A stretch of DNA of 64,000 nucleotides from Odiellus spinosus (GCA_963920705.1 OY987228.1:17492565-17556564), one strand, 5' to 3'. Shown: positions 12,172-23,110, numbered from the stretch's first letter. Made by a program: numbers and translations. The notes: generated by a model not told the origin, from the sequence alone.

Positions 12172-12495
12172 TTAGCTTTGAGCGTCCTCGCTCAACATTA
12201 CTTAGACACATAACCAAATTAAATCAAAAAGTTAAAAACTGTACAAGGAGGTATCTAATATATGCGAGACATGTCAAAGAGAAATTATACACTGAACGAA
12301 AAATAAATGTTCTACACTTAGGCTAGCTAGACCATAACGTAATTGAGACAATAATGAAAAAACAAAAAAAAAACAAATCAAACACAAATTTTAAATAACA
12401 AGTCGATTAACAATAATGCGCGCGCGACAAAACAAAAACAAAAAATTAAAACACTAAGGGTCCGCTGAGAGATCCTCTCCCAGAAATATTTTTAA

Positions 12496-15400
12496 TTAAT
12501 AAATGACCCTACCGGTATTAGGGTCACGAGGCCGAAGGCAACGTTTATTAGTGGCCAATTGCTCATTATGGTCATCATCTGTATCAGATAACTCTGAACT
12601 ATCAACGTTTGACTCACTATCAGGCCTAACTATGTCGGCATGACGCGCGACAGGCGGTGGTATCACCGTTTCATGGTCAGTCTCGGTTTCTGAATCGAGA
12701 GGCTGTACCTGAGAATTATGATCGGCAATACGCTCGACAAAAAGTTTAAGGTCGTGTATGTGGAATGTACCCTTAAATATCCTATTTGATTTCACACCTT
12801 TAAGTCTATAAGTTAAAGGGGAGAGTTTTTCCGCAATTATATAAGGACCTTCACTACGTGGTGCCAACTTTTTAGAAAAGTTAGCGCCAGCTTTAGACAA
12901 AAAATGAGTTCGCTTTAACACTAACTGTCCTACCTCGAATTCTACGTCACGGTGACGCTTATTATAGTATTGGGCTTGACGAGTTTGCTGCGCTTCAATA
13001 TGCTCTTGAGCTTGAGATTGAGCGTCTTCAATTACTTTTTTAATAGAAAGAGCGTGCGAGTTAAGCTTATCGGGGTCAAACGCGTTGTTAGGGTCAACAG
13101 GGCTGCCAACATCGGCTGGGGAACGGATTTCTCTCCCAAAATTTAGGAAAGCTGGGGTGTATCCTGTTGACTCGTGAACTGCTGTTCTCAAAGCCATTGC
13201 ATAATGATGTATCCCAATATCCCAATCCTTGTGATTATCACTAACGTAAGTTGCGATCATGGTTGACAAAGTACGATTTATTCGCTCAGTCTGATTCGAC
13301 TGAGGCGAATAAAACGACGTATAACGATTACGTACTCCCAATAATTTGAAAGTGTCCTTCATAATCTTGGACACAAACTGTCGTCCATTGTCGCTAACAA
13401 CGGTTAACGGGAGACCAAATCTGGTAAAGACGTGGTCCACCAGTATGTTTACAATAGCCTTAGTGGTTGCTCGGCGTAGGGGAAATATTTCCACCCACTT
13501 TGTCATCATATCGGTTACGACTAAAAGTTGCGTAAATCCACGCCTACTCGGGGTATATGGGCCTTTAAGGTCTATGGATATAACGGTCCAGGCGTCTGTA
13601 ATAGCCGCTGATTTCATAAGACCTATAGGAGCTTGTTGCATAGGCTTGTGCTTTTGACAAGCCTCACAAGATAATACGTATTCACGAATGTCACGGGTCA
13701 TCCCGTCCCAAATATAGCGTTCACGCATTCGCCGTAGGGTTTTCAATTGACCTAAATGGCCGGCGGCTCGAATATCATGGTTTAATTGTAAGGCGGTGGA
13801 ATATAAAGATTTGGGCACCCAGATTTTGTAATTTTCAGCTATGGGGGCCAACTGGTTGGGTAAACGATATAATATGCCATTAATAAGTTTACATTTAGCT
13901 AAAAGAGGTTCATCGCCTTTAGAAGTGCCTGACAAAGGGGTATTATCTGCCAGAAATCGCGTCAGAGGGCCAAGGCGTACGTCCTTTGCTTGCTCATTAA
14001 CGATAATTTCTGTAGAAAAGGCTAAGGTTTCAGGGGGCATCGCCATTGCCACGGCTAGAATTCCTCCGTCACCGGGGGTCAGATTCGCCAGCGAATCATC
14101 GTCCGGTGTCGAAGGAAAACGGGATAGCGCATCGGCTAACACGTTTTTATCTCCGGGTATGTGATGCACCGTGAAGTCAAATGCCTGAATTTGTGCATAC
14201 CACCGGGCATATTTCCCGGTGGGGTCAGGTGTTTTCAATAACCATAGTAAAGCAGAATGGTCAGTGTATAAATCGAAATGACGACCTTCTAAATATGGGC
14301 GGAATTTATCTAAAGCGTATTTAACTGCCATAGCCTCTCTCTCCGTAGTGCAATACTTCTTTTCCGTATCGGACAAAGTGTGACTAAAATATTGAATAAC
14401 CAGGCGTTTCCCATCGCGCTTTTGCAATAGTACGGCTCCAATACCAGTACTAGACGCATCACACTCTACAATGAAAGGTTCGGTGAAATCTGGGGCAGCC
14501 AAAATTGGGGCGGAAACTAAGGCGGTTTTTAGTGTGTCAAATGCGTAATTATGCGCCTCGGACCAAGTCCATGGGACGTCTTTGTGAAGGAGGGCAGTTA
14601 AGGGTAATGCTAGGGCTGAGAAACCTTTGATGAATCTTCTGTAGTATCCAGCCATGCCAAGGAACGAGCGAAGGGCTTTAACAGTTTTGGGGGGTGGTAA
14701 CTTGCTAATTGCATTAGTTTTATCGGGGTCAACTTTAATCCCATCTTTTCCCACAACATGGCCTAAAAGCTTTGTCTCAGGGACACAGAATTTAGTTTTA
14801 CGGGCCTTGACTGTTAAACCTGAATCTAAAAGAATTTTAAATACTTTTTCTAAAGTTTCCAAGTGGCGTTCAAAGGTATCTGAAATTATGACAATGTCAT
14901 CTAAATAAGCCATTACGCCTTCACTAAGTAAGGGGCCAAATAACCTATCGATCATCCTTTGAAAGGTTCCCGGTGCATTGCACAGACCAAACATTAACAC
15001 CTTTGGACGGTACAGTCCGCGGTGTGTTACAAAGGCAGCTTTGTCTCTGCTACCAGGATCTAATGATACCTGCCAGTAACCGGATTTTAAATCTAAAGTG
15101 GTTATGTAATGGGGCTTTCTAATAGATTCTAGAATATCATCTACACGTGGAAGGGGGTAAGAGTCTTTAATCGTTACGCCATTGAGTTCCCTATAATCTA
15201 AACATAAACGGTAATTTGGCTTCACTTCTGACGGTATTTCTCCTTCCACTATTTCATCCTGAGGGTCGGCTTTTTTGTCAATGAGTATAGCAGGGGAACC
15301 CCAGGGGCTGTTACACGGCTCTACTAAATCTTGGGCTATCATTTCAAAAACAATTTCGTCTATTTTACTCTTTTTCCACGGAGAGTATCTATAAGGGGCC

Positions 15401-16017
15401 TTGCTTACTGGCTTCGCTTCTCCTGTATCTATATAGTGGATGGTAGAGTGTGTACGACCAGGGATTTTAGCAAAAATACTTTTGTAGTTGTAAACAAGGG
15501 TTTCTAATTGAAAACGTTCCTCTGTGGAAACTTTGGCTACAGCTAGGGCTTTCTTCAAGTCCTCTTCGTCAATTTCGACGTTACAAAGGGTGGAATCACT
15601 AGACACCTGAACTCCAGACTTCGAATTAAAGTTATAAATTTTGTCTGGTTCAGTACTCCACCAATATTTCATTTGATAATAATTCACTACCATGCCACAC
15701 TGTTGGATTAAGTCCATACCTAATATTACGGGATATATCAAATCTTTAACAAAATGGACTCGGATAGATTTCACCTTGCCCGGTAACGAGAATTCGGCTA
15801 TAGTTGAACCAGTAGACGTGACACGCGTCTTGTTTGCTAGCTTAATTCCAAGGCGATGACGTCGCCTGGTATTAGAAATTGGCGGAAGTTTGTCCCTAAA
15901 GCTGTCGTCTATTAGGGTACAAGTTGAACCTGGATCAACTAGAGCGGTACAATCTACGTCACCAATGGAAAGGGAAATCCAAGCGAGTTGGGGGAGAGCT
16001 TTTGCCTCACCCTGCAC
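12496..16017 (-). CDS. Gypsy pol polyprotein (protease, RT, RNase H, integrase)
   Basis: This 1,173-residue open frame is the enzymatic polyprotein of the element. An aspartic protease motif (VDPGST) lies near residue 28. Reverse transcriptase spans roughly residues 200-400 with YLDD at 371. RNase H starts near 515 (ECDASSTGIGAVLL), with DALSR near 628. The integrase has an HHCC zinc-binding region (about 747-787), a D,D35E core (816, 876, 911) and a GPY/F-type C-terminus near 1057. The listed start is the first Met; the real N-terminus is probably made by translation continuing from gag, which lies just upstream in another frame, as is known for many Ty3/Gypsy elements. It is part of a young mobile element, not a host gene. 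Confidence 0.97.
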   Translation of the reverse strand: MQGEAKALPQLAWISLSIGDVDCTALVDPGSTCTLIDDSFRDKLPPISNTRRRHRLGIKLANKTRVTSTGSTIAEFSLPGKVKSIRVHFVKDLIYPVILGMDLIQQCGMVVNYYQMKYWWSTEPDKIYNFNSKSGVQVSSDSTLCNVEIDEEDLKKALAVAKVSTEERFQLETLVYNYKSIFAKIPGRTHSTIHYIDTGEAKPVSKAPYRYSPWKKSKIDEIVFEMIAQDLVEPCNSPWGSPAILIDKKADPQDEIVEGEIPSEVKPNYRLCLDYRELNGVTIKDSYPLPRVDDILESIRKPHYITTLDLKSGYWQVSLDPGSRDKAAFVTHRGLYRPKVLMFGLCNAPGTFQRMIDRLFGPLLSEGVMAYLDDIVIISDTFERHLETLEKVFKILLDSGLTVKARKTKFCVPETKLLGHVVGKDGIKVDPDKTNAISKLPPPKTVKALRSFLGMAGYYRRFIKGFSALALPLTALLHKDVPWTWSEAHNYAFDTLKTALVSAPILAAPDFTEPFIVECDASSTGIGAVLLQKRDGKRLVIQYFSHTLSDTEKKYCTTEREAMAVKYALDKFRPYLEGRHFDLYTDHSALLWLLKTPDPTGKYARWYAQIQAFDFTVHHIPGDKNVLADALSRFPSTPDDDSLANLTPGDGGILAVAMAMPPETLAFSTEIIVNEQAKDVRLGPLTRFLADNTPLSGTSKGDEPLLAKCKLINGILYRLPNQLAPIAENYKIWVPKSLYSTALQLNHDIRAAGHLGQLKTLRRMRERYIWDGMTRDIREYVLSCEACQKHKPMQQAPIGLMKSAAITDAWTVISIDLKGPYTPSRRGFTQLLVVTDMMTKWVEIFPLRRATTKAIVNILVDHVFTRFGLPLTVVSDNGRQFVSKIMKDTFKLLGVRNRYTSFYSPQSNQTERINRTLSTMIATYVSDNHKDWDIGIHHYAMALRTAVHESTGYTPAFLNFGREIRSPADVGSPVDPNNAFDPDKLNSHALSIKKVIEDAQSQAQEHIEAQQTRQAQYYNKRHRDVEFEVGQLVLKRTHFLSKAGANFSKKLAPRSEGPYIIAEKLSPLTYRLKGVKSNRIFKGTFHIHDLKLFVERIADHNSQVQPLDSETETDHETVIPPPVARHADIVRPDSESNVDSSELSDTDDDHNEQLATNKRCLRPRDPNTGRVIY

Positions 16018-16037
16018 CTGATTTACTACGGGGTTTA

Positions 16038-17999
16038 TTATCTTGTTCCGGTTGGACCGCCCGTGCCGTTCCTTCCGGGGGTGGAGTTTCCCTGGTTGTG
16101 ACGTTTATTCTTGGGACATTTCGGTCTAATGTGGCCACTCTCACCACATCCATGGCATACAGGGACAAAGGGCTTCGCCTGAGGGTTTAAAGATCGTGGG
16201 GTGGTGGTGGCAGAAGAATTGTTGCGGAAATTAGAACTATTTTTAACGGGTTCCTTACAGTGAAACTGGTAATGGCCTCTCTGGCCGCAATTCATGCAAA
16301 TTACATCGGGCTTTTTAGGGCGGGAAGCATTACTGTTGGTAGGGTCGGAAGACGAACTGAGCCTAGGGTCATGTGACGCGTGGGCTACTTTAACAGCGTC
16401 TGCAATTAATTCTCGGGCACGAGTATAAGACTTCGTCGCCAATAGTTTTTTAATTTCCGGATCTAAATTTCGACGGATCAAGCGTACTTGGTCTCGATCA
16501 GACAAAGGTTCTGATAATTTTCTCATCAAAGCTAAAACTGCTTCGCCATAAGTGGCGGGATTCTCATTGGACTTCTGAGAACGTCTATCAATTTGTTCAA
16601 ATATAAAATCATCGTCTGTATCCTGTTGGAACTCAGCCTTAAGGGCTACGGAAAAATCGGAGAAACTTTCAAAAGGGGGCTGAGTTTCGAACCATTCAAA
16701 CGCGGAGCCCGTTAACATATTGGGCACCCAGTGTTTCGTAAATATATTTTCTGGACAATCCCGACTAACTAGAATTTGGCGGGCCTTAGTAAGAAAATCT
16801 TTAACGCCTAAACTGGTTGTGGTACCAGAAAAACTAGGGGGTGAAACTGCGGGGACCCAAGAATTTGGAAGTCCGGCATGGGTGCGGTACTGCTGGGACG
16901 CGCTAGTAGGATTGGTGTTTTGACCTAAAATAGAAGGGTCGGGGGTTTGAATATAACCTGCTGTACTATGCGCACCTTGACTAGCTTGAATACTAGGGCT
17001 ACTTTGAGCTGATGAAATAACTAAATTAGCATTGGGTACTTGAGGTTGAAGAATACTAGGATTCGCTGACGTCACACTAACGTTAGGTATACTGTGAGAT
17101 AAAAGAGGTGCCAATGTAGGAGAGTGAGTAACCATTGTAGGGCTATATACTGGAGTAGCGTTATTAACTGTAATACCATTAACAGGGAGACTACTAGGGG
17201 GCGACACTATCGCTGGGGTGCTAGAGACTGGGAGAGCATTACTCTGTGTGACAATGTTAGTTGGCAGTGTAGTAGGAGCGCTAACATAAGCCGGGGTGCT
17301 TGATACTGTGGGGACAGTAGGCGCAGAAACTACATTAATCTGACTCTGCACTTGACTAGCTTGTTGCGATGCCGCTAATTGACTGGTTAAAAGGGCTATC
17401 TGTTGCATCATAGTTTGCATCTGAAGTTGCATGGCAGCCATGACATCAGTAACCGTAGGTGTACTAGCAATGGGTGGTGTTAAAACTGTGCTATTATTAA
17501 AAGGCATCCCCACTGGTACTACACTAGGAATGGTGGAAGCTAGAGAACTAGTTACGTTTACCAAAGTATTGGGAACTAACGTTTGCGAAGGGGTGGGAGC
17601 TACCGTAGTATTAGGGGGAGTGCTAATATTAGAACTAGGGTTTAAACCAATACTGAGGGGGGTAGTAATGGACGGGGGTGTGATAACCGGTGACGTCGCA
17701 TTTGAGCTACCACTAGTGGCGGGAAAACCGGTATCGGTCGCCATTTTACGTCTCGGGGTTTTCTTTACTGCCCTGAGATGAACGCTACGTTTAACAGGAG
17801 GGGGAAGAGGGGGGAGACTGCTACGTCGCTCTACTCGCTCTTTCCTCTCAAAATTTTTAAAATCTCTATAACAGGTTTCGCAACTTAAAGGTCGAGAAAT
17901 ACTAGGAAAACACGTGTCGTGCGTAGGCTTAAAAGGCATAGGCTTAACAAAAATGGCTACAAAATAGATTGCAATAATATACACACAAAAAAACAACAA
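16038..17999 (-). CDS. Gypsy gag protein with two zinc knuckles
   Basis: This 653-residue frame is the capsid/nucleocapsid precursor. The first third is rich in Ser, Thr, Pro and Val and looks disordered. A retrotransposon-gag type capsid region follows (around residues 380-545, with LTGSAFEWFE and the stretch containing QDTDDDFIFEQID). Two CCHC knuckles lie near residues 568 (CMNCGQRGHYQFHC) and 615 (CHGCGESGHIRPKC), and the tail is basic and Gly-rich. The frame opens with a hydrophobic run, and internal Met codons (MPFKP, MATDTGFP) are equally plausible starts. It ends about 20 bases before the first Met of pol, in a different frame. Confidence 0.95.
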   Translation of the reverse strand: MLFFCVYIIAIYFVAIFVKPMPFKPTHDTCFPSISRPLSCETCYRDFKNFERKERVERRSSLPPLPPPVKRSVHLRAVKKTPRRKMATDTGFPATSGSSNATSPVITPPSITTPLSIGLNPSSNISTPPNTTVAPTPSQTLVPNTLVNVTSSLASTIPSVVPVGMPFNNSTVLTPPIASTPTVTDVMAAMQLQMQTMMQQIALLTSQLAASQQASQVQSQINVVSAPTVPTVSSTPAYVSAPTTLPTNIVTQSNALPVSSTPAIVSPPSSLPVNGITVNNATPVYSPTMVTHSPTLAPLLSHSIPNVSVTSANPSILQPQVPNANLVISSAQSSPSIQASQGAHSTAGYIQTPDPSILGQNTNPTSASQQYRTHAGLPNSWVPAVSPPSFSGTTTSLGVKDFLTKARQILVSRDCPENIFTKHWVPNMLTGSAFEWFETQPPFESFSDFSVALKAEFQQDTDDDFIFEQIDRRSQKSNENPATYGEAVLALMRKLSEPLSDRDQVRLIRRNLDPEIKKLLATKSYTRARELIADAVKVAHASHDPRLSSSSDPTNSNASRPKKPDVICMNCGQRGHYQFHCKEPVKNSSNFRNNSSATTTPRSLNPQAKPFVPVCHGCGESGHIRPKCPKNKRHNQGNSTPGRNGTGGPTGTR

Positions 18000-18003
18000 A
18001 AAA

Positions 18004-18205
18004 AAACCTTAAATTTTGATCCTCAAAATTTTAAACTTGATATCACTATGGATATCAAAACTTCTAATAAAAATTATAAATTTTGACCCTCAAAATTATA
18101 AAACTGATATCACTATGGATATCAAAACTTCTAATAAAAAATTATAAATTTTGACCCTCAAAATTATAAAACTGATATCACTATGGATATCAAAACTAAT
18201 AAAAA
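18004..18205. repeat. Three tandem units of about 68 bp in the Gypsy leader
   Basis: Three copies of a unit containing TTTTGACCCTCAAAATTATA, then ACTGATATCACTATGGATATC and AAAACTTCTAATAAA, lie between the primer site and gag. The unit contains the inverted pair GATATCACTATGGATATC, so each can fold. Such leader repeats may act in RNA packaging or translation, but that is inference. Confidence 0.85.
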
Positions 18206-18437
18206 AAAACTAACTCTACGATTAAGCTGATTTTACCTCCGTACCCTTACCCAAAGGAAATACGTAATCTCATAAATTCTAGGTATAATAGTTAATCGCG
18301 AGCAAACTTGTTTCTACAGTTAACTTATCATTTAAAATAGTTGGTTACACTTGTAACCTTAAAAACTAACTACAATGAGCAATGGGACATTAATTATTTC
18401 ATAATTTAGATTCGATTACTTTAGTTCTGGAAGAGTG

Positions 18438-18455
18438 ATCCCGGAAGGGCCCCCA
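18438..18455 (-). other. Primer binding site, tRNA-Pro-like
   Basis: Read on the minus strand, three bases after the 5' LTR, the sequence is TGGGGGCCCTTCCGGGAT. By memory of animal tRNA-Pro (3' end ATCCCGGACGAGCCC plus CCA) it agrees at 16 of 18 positions. The C before CCA fits the discriminator base of tRNA-Pro. The assignment should be read as likely, not proven. Confidence 0.65.
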
Positions 18456-18458
18456 AAA

Positions 18459-19328
18459 TGAGACGAGACTTTCATAGTTAAGTTAAATATAAAGTTAATA
18501 GATAATAGGTACGTTGTCTAGGGGATAAATATAATAGTAATTGGAAAGCTATCTCATTAGTAACTAATTAATATGACACAATTCGAACTAAAGTTATAAA
18601 TAAAAGGTTTAATGATAATAATAAAATTAATGCTAGTAATTAAAACAAATTAAAACAATCGAACACTTAATTTGACTGGCTGGTCATTATACCCTTAATT
18701 TTGACTCACGGTTTTAACGCGTAGTGCGGTTGAAGTGGGGTAACGAGGCCTGTTGTAGATTTGGAGTTCTTATCATCATGGCACGATAGATGGTTGCGGT
18801 CCTCGTGGCGAGGCTTACCGGCTCCAGGAGTTTCGATCGCGAATCGCGGGATAATTTACCACAGCCGTGCTTATCCGGTTACTCATTTAGAACTTAGGTT
18901 CTTTTTAACTCGTCCGGACTTAATTAATTACACGTGGCGCGTATTCATCTTCTTAAGTTCTTAACGTTATTGCCCGCGACCACTATATATTTTTTTAATT
19001 ACCACGTACATGAACATCATGCATCCGCGAGAACACGTGGCTGACCTTTTTTTGGTCCGAGCCTCAGAGCGAGTTTTTTTGAGGGCGCGAGATTGCTCGC
19101 GTGATCTTATTGGAAACCAGTTTTTCCCTTTTTCTCTTGACAAAATGTTTCCTGTCAATCATCTTTTCAATGATTTCCCCCCCCCCGCGTGGGTTTTTGA
19201 CCAGCCAGGTGGTATTTGCCAGCCAGTTCAATAACAATACAATTCGACAAAATAAGAACGTTGGAAATGTTTCTTCTATTTAACAGAAGTAAATAATCAA
19301 GGAGAAATTAGATGCTAAGTACGTTACA
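18459..19328 (-). repeat. 5' LTR of the Gypsy element
   Basis: This 870-bp copy matches 11292-12160, differing by a C-run length change and about two substitutions. As the upstream LTR in the direction of gag-pol it should carry the promoter; I did not identify a clear TATA box. Confidence 0.95.
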
Positions 19329-19401
19329 AGCCTGTTACTACAAAAAGATGGCGGCGCGGCTATGAGACAAGCGCCCATTTCCGGCAAATCGACCAGGACT
19401 A

Positions 19402-22400
19402 TTAAATTATATTTAATTCGCTACCCCTTTAAAATGAAAATATTTTTGATTGTATGGCGCGCAAACATCGATGTAGATGATTTATAATGATGGGTATCTG
19501 GCGATATTATTCGACCAATCAAATTGCTTTGTTTCCCTTAAGAGTTCAACATATTATGTTGTTTCTAAAAAGCAGGTGCGCCTTGGTGATGTATTGTATT
19601 ATTATACGAAGTAGGTTCGATAGTCAAAACTCGTAAACAATATCATCTCATCTCAATGTATATAATTAAACCTACCCATTCCTCGCCAACTGCATTAGGA
19701 TAATTTCTCATTGTTTTGGCGAACAAAATTCAAAAAACTTTATAACGGTATAAGAGGGAAAAATATAAATAAAAAAGTTAATTAGAATTTTTTCTAATAA
19801 ATTGGTTAGATGTCATCGAAATACAGATTTTCGTTACATCTCCGAAAAAAAGGCTTCTTCCGGGATATGAAAATAATTAAAACTAAGGAGTGAGTAATTT
19901 ATCTTTTGCTTTGAGTAAGATAAATGCTAAATGAATGTATATACTCTACAAATGAATATGTACAGGATAAACTAACAGGTTTGTAAAATTACTATCATAA
20001 TTTTGATGTCAGGCTTTTACTATAGAATAACTAGACTTCATATAAATTAAGTTTACTATATATCTTGGTTGTATTAAAATTAAATTCAAATCTGAGAAAT
20101 ATGTCTATTTATTGTTTTTATTGGAATTTTAGAAATTGATTATTTTTGATACTTAAGTCTGTTAGTTCAAACTCCAAATTATTTGTGTTTTTACAGAGCA
20201 AATTATTTTTGGAGGTTCCTATTGTCCCTCAAATAAGCATTTGTGTTAAATTTGACCATCCTAGTGCAATTTAACACTATTACGTAACATTCTGAGTTAG
20301 ATAATTTCGTAAAAAGGTTATTATTTGAAATATAAAGGCAAATTTAATCATTTTAAATCATAAATTTATATACTGTAGTGTAAGAGACCAGGGTTTAACC
20401 ACTTCCGTAAAATCTGTACATCGTATTACGTAACTGATTGCAGCCTTTCGTAATGCTAAGTACTTACTCTGTTACGTCGACTTTAGTACAATCAAAGGTG
20501 AAGAGTATGCTTTTTATTTTACGCCTATATGGCCCACATTTAAAAAATGTTTGGGTAACGAATTTTCACAATCATACCCTCACTGACCACACTATACTGA
20601 AATTAAATTAACTTTTATTCACACTAGGGTCAACCTTACGTGAGATAGCAAAGCTCAGAAAAACTGTAATATATAATTTTGCTCAATTAAGATTGAAAAC
20701 AGTCGCTTTAATCCCTAATACAGACTTACAGTGTTACCTTTCGCTACACTGTGGGTTAAATATAGTTTGACCCTTTCAGATTGAACTCAAGAAAATATTC
20801 CCTGCAAGACATCTTTGCCCGGAGCACCAATGTAGCCCAATTGGAACACTTCTACAGGCGTATACCCCCATTTAAAATAAGACACAATCCAATACGATTC
20901 AAAAATGAAACAACTAATAATTACAATAAACAATGAATAATTAACTACGAAACTATCCCATATTATAAGTTCATAAATAAAAATTACGCAAATAATAATA
21001 AAATGATAATTAAACTTAGAGATGATACCGGTTGGTATTTTCAAGCAAACATAAAAAAAAAAAAAGAATTGAAGTGAGGCTGTCATAATTTTTTTTTAAC
21101 TATCTTTCCGAGGGGCCTGTCACGGTGTACGTGGAATCCTAGAGTGATTAGCCCCTCGAAAATTCCATGATTTGGACCTTATAAAAATATCTGTGGCAGC
21201 CACACTTTAAATATAATGTTAACGGGTTTTCTATTACATAACTCGTGTATATATAAATTACAGAAAAATAATTAAAAAATCATCCTATCGTCCCACAAAG
21301 AGGGGATAAAAACGAGTTTAAGTACAAAAACAAGTATTTTTTTTTCTTTCTTAAATGAGGTAGCCATCAGTTTAGTTACATGCCTATATGGTCGTAAAAC
21401 TCGAGTCTAGCTAGTACTAGAGGGACCTTGAAAGCGACGTGGGTGCCTATTGTAACTTCTAGACGGGGTAATATAAATGTAGATGCTACTAATAATTCAA
21501 GTTATTCAACAGTCGTTTGTAAATCTACTTTTACACCCTTTGAAATTTTAAATTACGTATTTATCCGCGTCAGTATTCACCATCGCTACAAAAGTAAACT
21601 GTAACAAAATCATAACCCCATTTCATTTTGAAGTTTCAGTACGTAAAACCTTATTTAATAGTACTTATTATATATAAAAGATATAATGGAGACTAGCTTC
21701 GCACGAGCTGCAATTTCGCAGGGGGAAATACTTTTATATAAAACCACGTGGTATCTATAAGGGGGGAATAGAAATTTGCGCGGGAACCGTGCATAAACGG
21801 AAAGCACGATTTCGCGGATCATAAACAATAGAATCTCAGCGGAGATCCACATCCAATAGAAGCTTGGAATATGTAGACTTTCATCTCCCTAGTCGCGCTA
21901 AAACCCCATACGCTTTAGCTACAAATATTTCAAACTCTTTGTACTTAAAAAAAACTTTCTATATTTTATAAATATATATTGAATACTATGTATATATCAC
22001 AAAGGGGGGAAATTATTTATGGACTATTCGATTCAATGTTTTTTGAACACTTTTTATTTTCATTTCTAAATGAAAATATGATTTATAAAATGAAATTTAA
22101 TCGAAGCAGATGCTACGAGCGCCTAGGGTGGTTCAGGGATATCATTAATCTTGCGTGAGGCTCTTTTTTTTAAATAATCTTGGCGTGTGTTTAAATTTAT
22201 GATTTTTTTTTTCTACAAGAGTTAAAATTTTCAAGATTTGGAAGGAGGTTTAATAGTAAAATAATGATTACTACGAATATTTAATTTATATACATTAGTA
22301 CCGGTAATAATAAGTACCGGTAATAATAAGTTAAAATTAAGAATTGAAGGACGAGAAAAAAGGCTTACCATATTTGGAGAAGAAAAGATTCGGATTTAGT

Positions 22401-22439
22401 TAAATCGAAATATTTGTAACGGCGCATCCTTAGGTTAAG
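19402..22439. other. Non-coding stretch
   Basis: No recognisable gene is present. A 99-codon hydrophobic minus frame (20787-21086) is dominated by Phe, Ile and Val codons expected from T-rich DNA. A possible stem CGAGGGGC/GCCCCTCG pairs 21109-21116 with 21151-21158. A short segment AGTGAGGCTGTCAT near 21,073 recurs near 38,562. Confidence 0.5.
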
Positions 22440-23110
22440 AAATACGCGTACAATTGCGCGTTATTTTTTGATTCGTCGATGATACGATGACGCGAGCCAA
22501 TCGAACGCTTATCGAACCGATAAAAGGGGTTGGTCCGCGCCGATCCAAATCTTAAGGACGTCCCCCTATCGTTCGGACCGCAAACTAAACTCTCCGAACG
22601 TACGGAAAAGACTCCGGAGAGAGTAAGAGAGAGAGACTCCGCGTTCCCAAAAGATGCGAGAGATCGAAGAGAGAAGAAAACGCGGGCGCCGAAGTTTGGC
22701 GGGAAGAAAAAAGACACTCTGGGTTTTTAGTCCGTTTAGAGAAGAAAAAAAAACGTGGCTTTGAGTTTCCCCTACAGGCTCGACCGCCAGCTAACGTCTC
22801 TATGTTTTCCTCTCTCCTCTTCCTTTTCTTGGGCCGACGGTGTCCGGGGGATCCAGGGGGAGAAAAGGATTTTTATCCCAAAAACACGCAGGCGCGCGTG
22901 GCGTTTCGCCGGCGACCCGCCCCGAACGGGGATTACGCGCGCGCCGAGCTAAACATGGCTTCCGGTGTTTGGCGGGAAAGCGCGCGGTGCCCCTTTTTCC
23001 AACGAAAGGGAAGAAGAAGAGAGAAGAAAGAAAAAAGGTTTTTAAAAGAAACACTTGTTGCGGGCCTCGGTTTCGGTCTCTCTCTCGCGAGCGCCAAGGG
23101 ATAAGAGGAA
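22440..23110. promoter_or_regulatory. CpG-rich, promoter-like island
   Basis: This is among the most C+G- and CpG-rich stretches of the window. It opens with a CCAAT box (GAGCCAATCG near 22,494) and a TATA-like GATAAAAGG about 25 bases on. Two strong E2F-type sites TTTGGCGGGAA lie at 22695-22705 and 22968-22978, followed by purine-rich DNA. Overlapping frames of 60-109 codons on both strands carry no recognisable domain and low-complexity Arg/Lys/Glu composition, so none is called. It may be the 5' end of a host transcription unit with a non-coding first exon. This is an inference from composition and motifs. Confidence 0.35.

Larger units (their letters stand above)
11292..19328 (-). mobile_element. 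Ty3/Gypsy LTR retrotransposon, looks whole
   Basis: This is an 8,037-bp Metaviridae element read on the minus strand. Its parts in order are the 5' LTR (18459-19328), a primer site, a leader with tandem repeats, gag, pol in a different frame, a purine tract, and the 3' LTR (11292-12160). LTRs start TG and end CA on both strands. The four bases AGCC flank both outer edges (11288-11291 and 19329-19332) as target duplication. The LTR pair shows about three differences in 870 bp, so the insertion is very recent. Both main frames are open, so it looks whole. The domain order protease, reverse transcriptase, RNase H, integrase with a GPY/F C-terminus is that of Ty3/Gypsy. No envelope frame is present. 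Confidence 0.97.
11091..19399. mobile_element. Short inverted-repeat element (family F) split by the Gypsy insertion
   Basis: The left arm begins GTCCTGGTCGGTTTCC (11091) and the right arm ends with the inverse GGCAAATCGACCAGGAC (19399). Each lies against TA, so a 2-bp TA duplication as in Tc1/mariner relatives is possible. A second inverted block lies further in: CCGCCATCTTTTTGTAGT at 11171-11188 and its inverse ACTACAAAAAGATGGCGG at 19338-19355. Removing the Gypsy element and one copy of its AGCC duplication leaves about 268 bp, typical of a MITE. No coding capacity is seen. It is single-copy in the window, so family identity is inferred. Confidence 0.75.

Noticed and set aside
11594-12326. 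Short frames inside the 3' LTR and repeated in the 5' LTR (18761-19283)
   Set aside because: They are the same LTR sequence twice, overlap each other on both strands, and carry no domain.
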